Shown in pieces: positions 9,588 through 18,217 of a DNA stretch of 34,330 nt. The notes beneath the pieces are model-generated. The model was not told where the DNA came from. It worked only from the letters and a program-made list of their open reading frames with translations, and ran no database searches. Source of the DNA: Mycobacterium sp. (GTDB taxonomy: Bacteria > Actinomycetota > Actinomycetes > Mycobacteriales > Mycobacteriaceae); the NCBI GenBank assembly GCA_020438905.1, contig JAGQTQ010000087.1, forward strand, positions 1 to 34,330, read 5' to 3'. Every line of letters starts with the position of its first letter. Position 1 is the stretch's first letter. A program made the translations under genes and the position numbers.

Positions 9588-9971
9588 TTATGCACCCGGG
9601 TTGAGCCCGATGGCCAGCCGCGCCCGTTCCACGCTCGGCTGCAACCCAAGCACCTCGGCCAGACCCACCAGCGTGAGCGGCCGACTCGTGGCCGGTCCGT
9701 CGGCGACCACCGCGAACTTGAGTTTTCCGTCGGCCCGGTCGCTCGCGGCGACCAGAACCCCCATACCCGCCGAGGCCAGGAAGTCCACTCCGCTGAGATC
9801 GATGATCATCGCCGAGGGATTCTTCAGGAATGCCGTGGCAATCGCCTCAGCCAGCTGGGGAGAGGTCAGCATGTCAAGGGTGCCGGATACGGAGATCACC
9901 ACCATGCGGCCCGACCACTCTTCACTGATCCCGCAGCCGGCGGGGGCGGTGGCAGAATTTCGTGAATCCAC
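9588..9971 (-). CDS. STAS-domain anti-anti-sigma factor
   Basis: A 127-aa RsbV/SpoIIAA-like protein. A beta-alpha STAS core runs from VVISVSGTLDMLTSPQL to the C-terminus. The phosphoacceptor region is DLSGVDFLASAGMGVL, where the serine before AGMGVL is the expected site of phosphorylation by the partner kinase. I chose GTG 9971 because a GAGGT ribosome site sits 7 nt upstream; GTG 9980 is possible but would overlap that site. It is the first gene of the two-gene unit with the downstream HATPase gene and is transcribed away from the dioxygenase operon. Confidence 0.88.
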   Translation of the reverse strand: MDSRNSATAPAGCGISEEWSGRMVVISVSGTLDMLTSPQLAEAIATAFLKNPSAMIIDLSGVDFLASAGMGVLVAASDRADGKLKFAVVADGPATSRPLTLVGLAEVLGLQPSVERARLAIGLNPGA

Positions 9972-10435
9972 GATGCACACCTCACTGATGCCTCTGACGC
10001 GTGTCGAGCCGCCTGCGAGGCTGCGTTCTGAACCCGGCAGGAACTTCCTGAGAGCGGCGCCGGTCTCACTCGCGACTCCGACCACGCCCGGATGTCTGAA
10101 GACGGGGTTGCCTAACCCTAACGCAGCCGCGTCGCCGGGGTGAGGCGAATGCCGGTTCCCGAACCGAACGCCATCTGCCCGCCGCGGCAGCGAGCCGCGG
10201 GACCGTTTGCCACATCTGGATTCCGCGATGCCCACCGGGCGAGAAATAGCAGTGTTCGGGCTAAACGATAATCCGACCGCACACTCGCATTGCGTTGCCA
10301 GCCCCCAATCACCCCCACACCCGGGGGGCCCACCGACACGAATCGTTGGCGATAATCATGCGAATCACCGACCATTCCTCTTACGATCGGCGCGACGATC
10401 GCGCAACGTACGCGACAAGCATGAGGAGGAATTGG
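9972..10435. promoter_or_regulatory. Divergent intergenic region between the STAS gene and the dioxygenase operon
   Basis: A 464-bp stretch without a credible gene; the long open frames here are antisense shadows. It should hold the promoters of both divergent units. Visible elements: an imperfect IdeR-like site at 10104-10122 that shares the 12-mer GTTAGGCAACCC (minus strand) with the iron box at 18941-18959, but matches only about 12 of 19 consensus positions; two copies of GATAATC at 10267-10273 and 10351-10357; and a strong AGGAGG ribosome site at 10424-10429. Exact promoters are not assigned. Confidence 0.35.
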
Positions 10436-11083
10436 ATGGCCAACGACGGCGATACCGTCACTTCGGGCGTTGTCAGCAAACTGGACTGGTTGCGCACCTC
10501 GGTGAGGGAGCACCCGGAGGGCGCCGCCGACTCGACCTGGGCCTGGATCGGCGAGCTCTCCAAGCGGTCCAAGACGGACGGCACCGGCGCCGACGCCGAC
10601 CTCAACGAGCTGTTCCGCCGTGGCAACGCTCCCACCGATCTGCACGGCCCGACCGAGGGCATGCTGGTGATGACCACCACGAATCCGCGGTTCGACGCCG
10701 TGGTTCGCACCATAACGGCGCTGTGGATGCCCTGGCAGGGCAAGCGCTTCGACAACCAGGCCGCCACCGGCGACAACCGCCTGACCAAGAGCACGGGCCT
10801 GGTCGGCAAGCTGCTGTGGCCGCTGTACTCGATGCAGGACCACACCGACGGCAAGTTGGCTTTCGACTTCAAGACCTACGTCGAGGCCGGCAAGGAGGAC
10901 CCCGACGTCGACGTGATGGTGATCGACTACGCCGAGATCGAGAAGAACCCGAAGCTGGTCATCCGCAAGATCCGCGACGAACTGGTGGAGCTGGTGCCGG
11001 GTGTGTTCCTGGGCAAGATCCTCTACAACACCGGTTCGGGCTACTACAAGCTCGGCTACTTCGCCCTGCGCATCCCGCGCTAA
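10436..11083 (+). CDS. Unrecognised 215-aa protein, first gene of the dioxygenase operon
   Basis: I do not recognise this family with confidence. No signal peptide or membrane helix is seen. The central part is rich in beta-type segments and contains a GNAPTDLHGPTEGML stretch and WMPWQGKRFD. The C-terminal third (IDYAEIEKNPKLVIRKIRDEL, then PGVFLGKILY and YYKLGYFALRIPR) looks like strands closing a small beta barrel, somewhat like lipocalin or GXWXG-type proteins; this is an impression only. ATG 10436 has an AGGAGG site 6 nt upstream. It is 51 nt ahead of the haem peroxidase on the same strand, so an accessory role such as binding a fatty-acid substrate or product is a reasonable guess. Confidence 0.8.
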   Translation: MANDGDTVTSGVVSKLDWLRTSVREHPEGAADSTWAWIGELSKRSKTDGTGADADLNELFRRGNAPTDLHGPTEGMLVMTTTNPRFDAVVRTITALWMPWQGKRFDNQAATGDNRLTKSTGLVGKLLWPLYSMQDHTDGKLAFDFKTYVEAGKEDPDVDVMVIDYAEIEKNPKLVIRKIRDELVELVPGVFLGKILYNTGSGYYKLGYFALRIPR

Positions 11084-11134
11084 CCAGTCGTCAACCTGCA
11101 CCGAACCACAGAGACCAGACAAGGAAGTCAAAAA

Positions 11135-12949
11135 ATGAGCGACCGTCAGTGGTACGAAAACCCGTCCCTGATCCTTCAAGTTCACGCGCTGGCCAGCCTG
11201 CGCGACCAACTTCGCGAGGAGAACCTCTTCGAGGGCGAGGGCATCCGGCCCACGACCGATCTCGGCGAACCGTCCGAAGAGGCCAAGCGAGCCCGTACCG
11301 CCGACGGCACGTTCAACGACCTGTCGGACCCGTGGATGGGCGCCGCCGGCACCGGCTTCGGCCGCAACGCTCCCCCGTCGATGACGATCACGCACACCAA
11401 GAAGCTGCTCGATCCGGATCCCCGCCTGATCAGCCGCAAGCTGATGGCCCGTGACTCGTTCAAGCCGGCCGGCATCATCAACACCATCACCGCGGCGTGG
11501 ATCCAGTTCGAGAACCACAACTGGTTCTTCCACGGCAACGGCGAGCCGGACAAGGTCATCGACATCCCCCTGGGTGCCAACGACGACTTCCCGCAGAACC
11601 CGATGCAGATCCGCCGCACCATACCGATGAACGGCAAGGAGATCGTCGACGGCCAGCCGGCCCCGGTGTTCGCCAACACCGAGACCCACTGGTGGGACGG
11701 CTCGCAGATCTACGGAACCGGCAAGGACAAGCAGTCCCACATCCGGACCTTCACCGACGGCAAGGTCAAGGTCGACGCGAACGGCCGGCTGCCCGAGAGC
11801 AACACGACGAAGGGCATCGACCTCACCGGCTTCGAGGACAACTACTGGACCGGTGTCGGCATCCTGCACACACTGTTCGCCCGCGAGCACAACGCTGTCT
11901 GCGACGCGCTCAAGAAGGCCTACCCGAGCATGGACGATCAGCGGCTCTACGAGACCGCCGTCCTGACCGTGTCGGCGCTGATCGCCAAGATCCACACCGT
12001 CGAGTGGACCACCTGCGTGCTGCGCCACCCGGCGCTGCAGATCGGCATGAACGCCAACTGGTACGGCGCCCTCGGCGAGACGTTCAAGGACCGGATCGGC
12101 CGCGTCGGTGACAGCGAGGCCCTCTCGGGCATCGTGGGCTCCCCGGCCGACCACCATTCCGCGCCGTTCTCGCTCACCGAGGAGTTCGTCACGGTCTACC
12201 GGCTGCACCCGCTGATCCCGGACGACTGGAACTGGTTCTCGCTGGAGTCCGGTGAGCACCTGCGCAACACCACGTTCACCGAGATCCAGGGCAAGTACAC
12301 CCGCGACTTCATGCACAGCATGGAGATGAGCGACCTGTGGTACTCGATGGGTCAGGCCAGTGCCGGCGCGATCTGCCTGCACAACTACCCGAATGCGCTG
12401 CGCAAGCTGGAGCGGATCGACGGTCAGGTCACCGACCTGGCGACGCTGGACATCGTCCGCGACCGCGAGCGCGGTGTTCCGCGGTACAACGATTTCCGCG
12501 AGATGCTGCACATGCCGCGGCGCAAGAGCATCGACGAGATCACGCCCAACAAGGAATGGGCCAAGGAGATCAACGAGATCTACGGTGGCGACGTCGATCT
12601 GGTCGACACCCAGATCGGCATGCAGGCCGAGCAGCCCCCGAAGGGCTTCGGCTTCTCCGACACCGCCTTCCGGATCTTCATCCTGATGGCCTCGCGCCGC
12701 CTGAAGAGCGACCGCTTCTTCACCGAGGACTTCCGTCCCGAGGTCTACACCCAGGTCGGTTTCGACTGGGTGAACAACAACGGCATGAAGGACGTCCTGC
12801 TGCGTCACTACCCGGAGCTGGAGCCGGCCCTGGAGGGTGTCGATCGGGTGTTCGCACCGTGGCCCAAGCTGGGTGCGCCGGCGCCGGGCAAGCCGAACCG
12901 TATCGTCCAGCTGGCCGATACCGTTCGCGCCTACATGCCGTGGGGCTGA
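11135..12949 (+). CDS. Haem fatty-acid dioxygenase (alpha-DOX/cyclooxygenase superfamily peroxidase)
   Basis: A 604-aa animal-type haem peroxidase family member. Conserved elements: a distal-histidine region FENHNW (His128), WWDGSQIYG (about 186-194), the REHN motif in LFAREHN (250-253), and VYRLHPLIPDDW, in which Tyr355 and His358 match the catalytic tyrosine and proximal haem histidine of cyclooxygenases (YHWHPLLPD) and alpha-dioxygenases. Retention of this Tyr-x-x-His pair argues for oxygenation of a fatty acid through a tyrosyl radical rather than simple peroxidase activity. No signal peptide, so it is probably cytoplasmic or membrane-associated. An AAGGAAG site precedes ATG 11135. The next gene, 7 nt away, is a P450. 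Regiospecificity and substrate cannot be told from sequence. Confidence 0.9.
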   Translation: MSDRQWYENPSLILQVHALASLRDQLREENLFEGEGIRPTTDLGEPSEEAKRARTADGTFNDLSDPWMGAAGTGFGRNAPPSMTITHTKKLLDPDPRLISRKLMARDSFKPAGIINTITAAWIQFENHNWFFHGNGEPDKVIDIPLGANDDFPQNPMQIRRTIPMNGKEIVDGQPAPVFANTETHWWDGSQIYGTGKDKQSHIRTFTDGKVKVDANGRLPESNTTKGIDLTGFEDNYWTGVGILHTLFAREHNAVCDALKKAYPSMDDQRLYETAVLTVSALIAKIHTVEWTTCVLRHPALQIGMNANWYGALGETFKDRIGRVGDSEALSGIVGSPADHHSAPFSLTEEFVTVYRLHPLIPDDWNWFSLESGEHLRNTTFTEIQGKYTRDFMHSMEMSDLWYSMGQASAGAICLHNYPNALRKLERIDGQVTDLATLDIVRDRERGVPRYNDFREMLHMPRRKSIDEITPNKEWAKEINEIYGGDVDLVDTQIGMQAEQPPKGFGFSDTAFRIFILMASRRLKSDRFFTEDFRPEVYTQVGFDWVNNNGMKDVLLRHYPELEPALEGVDRVFAPWPKLGAPAPGKPNRIVQLADTVRAYMPWG

Positions 12950-12956
12950 ATCGACC

Positions 12957-14279
12957 GTGACTAACGATTTCCCGCACGCATCGGCACTGGAAGGCATCCG
13001 GTTCACCGCCCGGATCGGCGTACCCAACGTCCTCCAGGGATTGTTCAACAAGCGGGAGCTGCCGACCAAGGTGGCGTCCGCCGTGGGTGCCGACTATCTG
13101 GGCTATCGGCTGGTCGAAGGTCTGGTCAAGACCTACGGCCCGGGTCCGTTCTATGTACGGATCGCCAAGGACGAGGCGCTTCTGGTTCATCACCCCGATG
13201 ACCTGAAGTTCGTCCTCGGCGGCTCCCCGGATCCCTTCGCCTCCGACCCGGAGCCGAAGAAGAACGGAATGTCCGCCTTCCAGCCGGACGCCCTGACCAT
13301 CTCGCAGGGGCGATCTCTGGGCACAGCGTCGGCAGTTCGCCGACGCTGTGCTCGAGCCCGGCAAGCCGCTGCACAGTATGGCCAAGTCGTTCCTGGTGGT
13401 GGCCGCCGAGACCGCCGCCGAACTCATCGGCAAGCCGGTGGACTACCACGTCATCGACGCCGCGTTCCAGCGGATGACGCGGCGCATCGTGCTGGGAGAT
13501 CAGGCCGCTGATGACACCCGGCTGACCGAGGTCCTCACCGACCTGATGTCGCAGGGCAACAAGATGCCCGGCGAGCCCGGACCGCAGTACCCCGAGCTCA
13601 TCGGCATGATCGAGGGCCATCTCGCCAAGGCCGAACCGGGCAGCCTCGCCGCGGAGATCGCCAAGGCCCCGGAGCCCCCGGGCGGTGCCGCCGGCCAGGT
13701 GATCCACTGGCTGATGGCCATGGGCGACACCCTCTCGGCGAACACGCTGCGTGCGCTGGCGGCCCTGGCCTCGCACCCCGAACAGCAGGCCGAGGTCCGG
13801 CGGGAGATCGCTGCGGCCGACATCGGGACTCCCAAGGGAGTGGCATCGCTGACCTACCTGGCCGGCTGCCTGCTGGAGGCCATGCGACTGTGGCCGACCA
13901 CCGGGATGTTCGCTCGCGTGACGACCCGCGACGTCGAGTTCCCCAACGGGTCAGTGCTGCCGGAGGGCACCCAGGTGGTGATCTACAACGTGTTCAACCA
14001 CCGCAACCGGAACGCTCATCCCCTACGCCGACCGGTTCTCGCCGGGCGAGTGGGTGACCGGAACCGCCAGTGAGGACTGGTCGTTCAACTTCATGAGCCA
14101 CGGGCCGCAGGGTCTGCCCGGGGTACGGGATGTCGGTATTCCTCGGCCAGGCGGTGATGGCGAACATGATCAGCGCCGGGGAGCTGTCGCTCAGCGGAGC
14201 CCGACTGGAAGCGGGCAAGCCGCTGCCGCACAGTTTGGATCTGTTCGGGTTCCAGGTCAGCGTCACCCCGACAACGTGA
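12957..14279 (+). pseudogene. Cytochrome P450, interrupted by three +1 frameshifts
   Basis: Joined across frames this encodes about 439 aa of a P450. The segments are VTNDFPHASALEG...LTISQG, then DLWAQRRQFADAVLEPG through the ExxR motif (EAMR) to NAH, then YADRFSPGEW to MSHGPQG, then the haem loop CPGYGMSV and an intact C-terminus ending SVTPTT. The extra bases are one G in the GGGG run 13307-13310, one C in the CCCC run 14020-14023, and one T or C at 14113-14114 just before the haem-ligand cysteine. Each is a single-base insertion, so sequencing error and true decay both remain possible. The I-helix reads AMGDT, keeping an acid-alcohol pair but not the usual AGxDT. It lies directly behind the dioxygenase gene, as the P450 domain follows the dioxygenase domain in fungal Ppo enzymes. 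Confidence 0.88.
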
Positions 14280-14343
14280 GTCGGGACCACCTGAGTTGCC
14301 CGAATCCGCTGTCCGGATCCACACCGTGAGCTATTAACTGGGT

Positions 14344-16269
14344 ATGACCACCACAACCGAGCACCTCCAGAAGGCACTCGACGGCCGCTGGGCCGACACC
14401 AAGAGGATGATCCGGGAGAAGCTCTCGTTGGAGATCTTCAAACCGCACTTCTTCCCCTCGAAGTCGGTCGCCCGTGCCCGCGTGATGGAGCAGTTGAAGA
14501 TCATCGCGGCCGCCGGGGCGGCCGAGGACGGTTTCCGCAAGGATCACGGCGGGACCGGCGACGTCGGCGCGGCGGTCACCAAGATCGAGATGCTGGCGAT
14601 GTCGGATCTGTCGCTGATGACCAAGGCCGGGGTGCTGTGGGGCCTGTTCGGCGGGGCGATCGAGAATCTCGGCACCGAACGCCATCACGAGGCCTATGTG
14701 CGGCCACTGATCACCCTCGATCTGGCGGGTTGTTTCGCGATGACCGAGACCGGACACGGCAGCGACGTCCAGTCGCTGGAGACCACCGCCGTCTACGACC
14801 CGGAGACCGAAGAGTTCGTCATCCACTCCCCGACGCCCACCTCACGCAAGGATTACCTGGGCGGAGCGGCCGAGAGTGCAACGTTGGCAGCGGTTTTCGC
14901 CCAGCTGATCACCCAGGGCAAGAACCAGGGCGTGCACTGCATCGTCGTCCCGATCCGGGACGACAGCGGCAACTCACTGCCCGGTGTGACCATCACCGAC
15001 TGTGACTACAAGGGCGGCCTGCTCGGCGTCGACAACGGTCGGATCATGTTCGACCAGGTGCGCGTTCCGCGGGAGAACCTGCTGAACCGGTTCGCCGACG
15101 TGGCACCGGACGGCACCTACTCCTCCCCCATCGAAAACCCCAACCGGCGCTTCTTCACCATGCTGGGAACGCTGGTCCGGGGCCGGGTGACGGTGGCCGG
15201 CAGCGGGGCGCAGGCGGCTCGTGTCGCACTGGACATGGCGGTGCGCTACGCCCTGCAGCGCAGGCAGTTCCACGCCGCCGGCGAGGAACGGGAAGTCCTG
15301 ATCATGGACTACCTGGTCCACCAGCGCCGGCTGCTGCCCTATGTCGCGCAGTCCTACGCACTGCAATTCGCCCAGAACGAGTTGGTGGCCAAACTCCACG
15401 ACCTGGAGACCGCGGCGGTCCGGGATCCGGAGGAACAGCGGGAACTCGAGGCCCACGCCGCCGGATTGAAGGCGATCGCCACCTGGCACACCAGCGCGGC
15501 GATCCAGGAGTGCCGCGAGGCCTGCGGAGGCGCCGGCTATCTGGCCGAGAACCGTCTTGTCGGGTTGCGTGCCGACTCCGACGTGTTCACCACCTTCGAG
15601 GGCGATAACCACGTCCTGCTGCAACTGGTGGCCAAGCACCTGCTGACCGGCTACAACGACGACGTCAAGAGCATGAGCCCCTTCGAATGGGTCGGTTTCG
15701 CCGCCAACTACGCGGGCGACCGGGTGAGCAGAAAGACCGCGGCCGCGCAGATCTTCCAACGCTTCGTCGACAACCGTCAGGACAACGACGAAGAAGGCAG
15801 CCTGTTCAACCGGGGCACCCAGGCCAAGATGTTCTCCGACCGCGAGGAATACCTGCTGTCCTCTCTCGTACGCCGACTGCAGAGCCGCTCGAAAACCATG
15901 TCGGCCTTCGATGCGTTCAACTCCGTGCAGGACCACGTCATGCACCTGGCCCGGGCCCACGTCGACCGCACCGTTCTGGAGGCGTTCATCGCGGGGATCG
16001 ACGGTTGCAAGGATCAGGCGGCCCGCGAAATCCTCGAGCTGGTGTGTGACCTCTACGCGCTGAGCGTGATCGAGGACGACAAGGCGTTCTTCCTGGAGCA
16101 CCGCCTGCTGTCCACGAAACGGGCGAGGGCGGTCAACAACGCGATCAACGAGCGTTGCCGCAACCTTCGGCCGCACGCCCAGACACTGGTCGACGCCTTC
16201 GCGATCCCCGAGCAGTTGCGCTACGCCGAAATGCTGCACCCCGAGAACATCCCGGCGGTGGGCTCGTGA
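14344..16269 (+). CDS. Acyl-CoA oxidase / long acyl-CoA dehydrogenase
   Basis: A 641-aa flavoprotein of the acyl-CoA oxidase type: N-terminal helical domain, beta domain with CFAMTETGHGSDVQSLET (about 134-151), and a duplicated helical C-terminal region, which makes it longer than ordinary FadE dehydrogenases (about 400 aa). The catalytic base is probably the glutamate of TTFEGDN (about residue 419), as in peroxisomal ACOX. It would introduce the trans-2 double bond into an acyl-CoA, passing electrons to oxygen or ETF; which one cannot be decided here. ATG 14344 follows a 64-nt gap after the P450 and lacks a clear ribosome site. It overlaps the next gene by 4 nt. Confidence 0.92.
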   Translation: MTTTTEHLQKALDGRWADTKRMIREKLSLEIFKPHFFPSKSVARARVMEQLKIIAAAGAAEDGFRKDHGGTGDVGAAVTKIEMLAMSDLSLMTKAGVLWGLFGGAIENLGTERHHEAYVRPLITLDLAGCFAMTETGHGSDVQSLETTAVYDPETEEFVIHSPTPTSRKDYLGGAAESATLAAVFAQLITQGKNQGVHCIVVPIRDDSGNSLPGVTITDCDYKGGLLGVDNGRIMFDQVRVPRENLLNRFADVAPDGTYSSPIENPNRRFFTMLGTLVRGRVTVAGSGAQAARVALDMAVRYALQRRQFHAAGEEREVLIMDYLVHQRRLLPYVAQSYALQFAQNELVAKLHDLETAAVRDPEEQRELEAHAAGLKAIATWHTSAAIQECREACGGAGYLAENRLVGLRADSDVFTTFEGDNHVLLQLVAKHLLTGYNDDVKSMSPFEWVGFAANYAGDRVSRKTAAAQIFQRFVDNRQDNDEEGSLFNRGTQAKMFSDREEYLLSSLVRRLQSRSKTMSAFDAFNSVQDHVMHLARAHVDRTVLEAFIAGIDGCKDQAAREILELVCDLYALSVIEDDKAFFLEHRLLSTKRARAVNNAINERCRNLRPHAQTLVDAFAIPEQLRYAEMLHPENIPAVGS

Positions 16270-17363
16270 ACCTCGCCGAGGAGATCATCGACTGGCTCTA
16301 CTCCGAGCAACTCCGGGTCGATGAGCAGTGGTCCTATCTTCTGCCGACCGGATTCAGTTGGTGGGCAGACGAATACGCGCAGACCGTGGAGATGGTCCGC
16401 GAGGAGAAGGGGCCCAACGGCGAGACCGGGTACCTACTCTGTGTGCGAACTGAGCTGTTGCGCGATCTGGACCTGACCGAGACGGCACTGGCCGAGATCA
16501 ACGCGTTGCCGATGCGCTGCGCCTCGTTGGCCGGGCCGGTATACGACGCCGAGGCCCGCAGGCTTGATCTTTGGTCACTGATCCGGGTAACCGACGACAA
16601 CGGCAGCTGGATCCGTTTCCTGCTCGCGGCCGCGGCGATCACCCAACTGGCCGAGGCCCGGGTGCTGGGCCCGGTTCTCGCCGAAGCGGCTGGCGCCCTG
16701 CCGGCGACCAGCGATCACCCGGAAGGTGGGCGTCGTCCGGTCCCCGACGAGATGGCCTTCGCCGCAGCGATTTTCGCCAACTCCGGGGACGCGACCTGCG
16801 CCTGGAGCGAGGCGGAGTTCCGCGACACCGTCGCCGAGAACATGAACCGGCCGCCGGCCAGGGCGGCCAGCGCCGGCCCGGCGGGGTTCAGTGTCGAATT
16901 CCCGTTCGGACAGCGAACCTCGCTGTGCCGGGTGTCCGGGGATCAGCCGCACCCGCTCTACGGCAACGGCCTTTTGGTGCTGCAGAGCTTTCCCGTGCCG
17001 GCCGAATCCGAGGCCGATGGCGTCAAGCTGGCGCTGTCGCTCAACGCCGCCGACCTGACCCACCGGATGACCGGCTACGGCATGGGCAGCTACGTCTATG
17101 CCGACGGAACGATCCACTTCACCGCGTTCATCCCCAACGCCCTGCACAAGCCGGGCCTGCTGCCCAACCTCTACTTCTCCTGCGCCGCCCGCGCACAGGC
17201 GATGGAGTCGAGGTTCGCCGAGGGCCGTTGGGACGGCGACGCCTACTCCCTGGATCCCGACGTACTCGCACGCCGCCGCCAACAGCGGCAGGCGACCGCA
17301 CCGGCCGTCGAACGCCCCATGCGGGGTTGTCCGATGGCGCGCGCCAAATCAGGAGGTGGCTGA
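16266..17363 (+). CDS. Unknown 365-aa protein of the oxylipin-like cluster
   Basis: I do not recognise a characterised family. The first 150 residues (NLAEEIIDWLYSEQLRVDEQW, DLWSLIRVTDDNGSW, IRFLLAAAAITQLAEA) have an alternating alpha/beta layout reminiscent of small secretion-chaperone-like or YbjN-like folds; the second half repeats a similar pattern (GLLVLQSFPVP, HFTAFIPNALHKPGL). No signal peptide or membrane helix. The tail is basic and contains a CGCP-like cysteine pair (MRGCPMARAK). GTG 16266 forms a GTGA overlap with the acyl-CoA oxidase stop, so the two proteins are made together. The SDR gene follows 1 nt after its stop. Confidence 0.82.
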   Translation: MNLAEEIIDWLYSEQLRVDEQWSYLLPTGFSWWADEYAQTVEMVREEKGPNGETGYLLCVRTELLRDLDLTETALAEINALPMRCASLAGPVYDAEARRLDLWSLIRVTDDNGSWIRFLLAAAAITQLAEARVLGPVLAEAAGALPATSDHPEGGRRPVPDEMAFAAAIFANSGDATCAWSEAEFRDTVAENMNRPPARAASAGPAGFSVEFPFGQRTSLCRVSGDQPHPLYGNGLLVLQSFPVPAESEADGVKLALSLNAADLTHRMTGYGMGSYVYADGTIHFTAFIPNALHKPGLLPNLYFSCAARAQAMESRFAEGRWDGDAYSLDPDVLARRRQQRQATAPAVERPMRGCPMARAKSGGG

Positions 17364-17364
17364 C

Positions 17365-18210
17365 GTGCCCAAACCCATCGATCTGAAGGGAGCCTCGGTC
17401 GCGATCACCGGGGCCGCCCGCGGAATCGGCTACGCGACCGCGCGGGCCTTCGTCGCCGAAGGCGCCCGGGTGTTCATCGGTGACCTCGACGCCGATCTGG
17501 CCAAGGCGTCGGCGAAGGAACTCGGCTGCGCCGGCGCCGGCGTCGACGTGCGGTCGCGGAAGTCCTTCGCCGACTTCCTGGCCGGTATCGACGCACCGCT
17601 GGAGGTCCTGGTGAACAACGCCGGCATCATGCCGGCCGGCCGGTTCGTCGACGAGCCTGACGCGGTCACCGACGCGATCGTGAACGTCAACCTCAACGGC
17701 GTGCTGCGCGGGACCAAGCTGGTGCTGCCAGGCATGCTCGAGCGCGGATCGGGGCACATCGTGAACGTGGCCTCCTATCTCGGCGAGGTCCCGGCCGCCG
17801 GGTTGGCCACCTACTGCGCCAGCAAGCACGCCGTCGTCGGCTTCAGCGAGGCGCTGCGCGACGAACTCGCCGATACCGGAGTCACCGTCACCACCGTGCT
17901 GCCCTCGGCGGTACGCACCGACCTGGTCTCGGGGGTCAAGCTCGGCGGGATGCTGCCGACCGTCGACCCCGAGGACATCGCCAAGGCCATCGTCGCGACC
18001 TGCAAGGGCCGGCCCGCCGTGGTCGCGGTCCCGGGCTGGATGCGCAGTTACGAGGCCGTCGCGGCCCTGGTACCCGACAAGATGGTCGGAGCCATCCGTG
18101 GGCGGCTCACCCGCGACCGGGTGCTGCGCTCCCTCGACACGTCCGCACGAGCGGGCTACGACGAGCGAATCCGGCGCGACGCCGAGTCCGGGCAGCCGAA
18201 GAAGTCCTGA
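17365..18210 (+). CDS. Short-chain dehydrogenase/reductase
   Basis: A 281-aa classical SDR. The cofactor-binding GAARGIG glycine motif, the NNAG motif and the catalytic YCASK (Tyr-x-x-x-Lys) with an upstream serine (VASYLG) are all present. GDLDAD after the second beta strand has an acidic residue, which favours NAD(H) over NADP(H). GTG 17365 is preceded by AGGAGGT at 17351-17357. In this setting it may oxidise or reduce a hydroxy/keto fatty acyl product made by the preceding oxygenases, but no substrate can be read off. It closely follows the unknown 365-aa gene and is followed 7 nt later by a MOSC protein. Confidence 0.92.
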   Translation: MPKPIDLKGASVAITGAARGIGYATARAFVAEGARVFIGDLDADLAKASAKELGCAGAGVDVRSRKSFADFLAGIDAPLEVLVNNAGIMPAGRFVDEPDAVTDAIVNVNLNGVLRGTKLVLPGMLERGSGHIVNVASYLGEVPAAGLATYCASKHAVVGFSEALRDELADTGVTVTTVLPSAVRTDLVSGVKLGGMLPTVDPEDIAKAIVATCKGRPAVVAVPGWMRSYEAVAALVPDKMVGAIRGRLTRDRVLRSLDTSARAGYDERIRRDAESGQPKKS

Positions 18211-18217
18211 ACCGCCC

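Noticed and set aside
10118..13069. A 983-codon minus-strand open frame over the dioxygenase operon
   Set aside because: It is the GC-bias shadow of the 215-aa and peroxidase genes: no start context, low-complexity V/L/D/R-rich peptide and no domain, while the plus strand has clear families.
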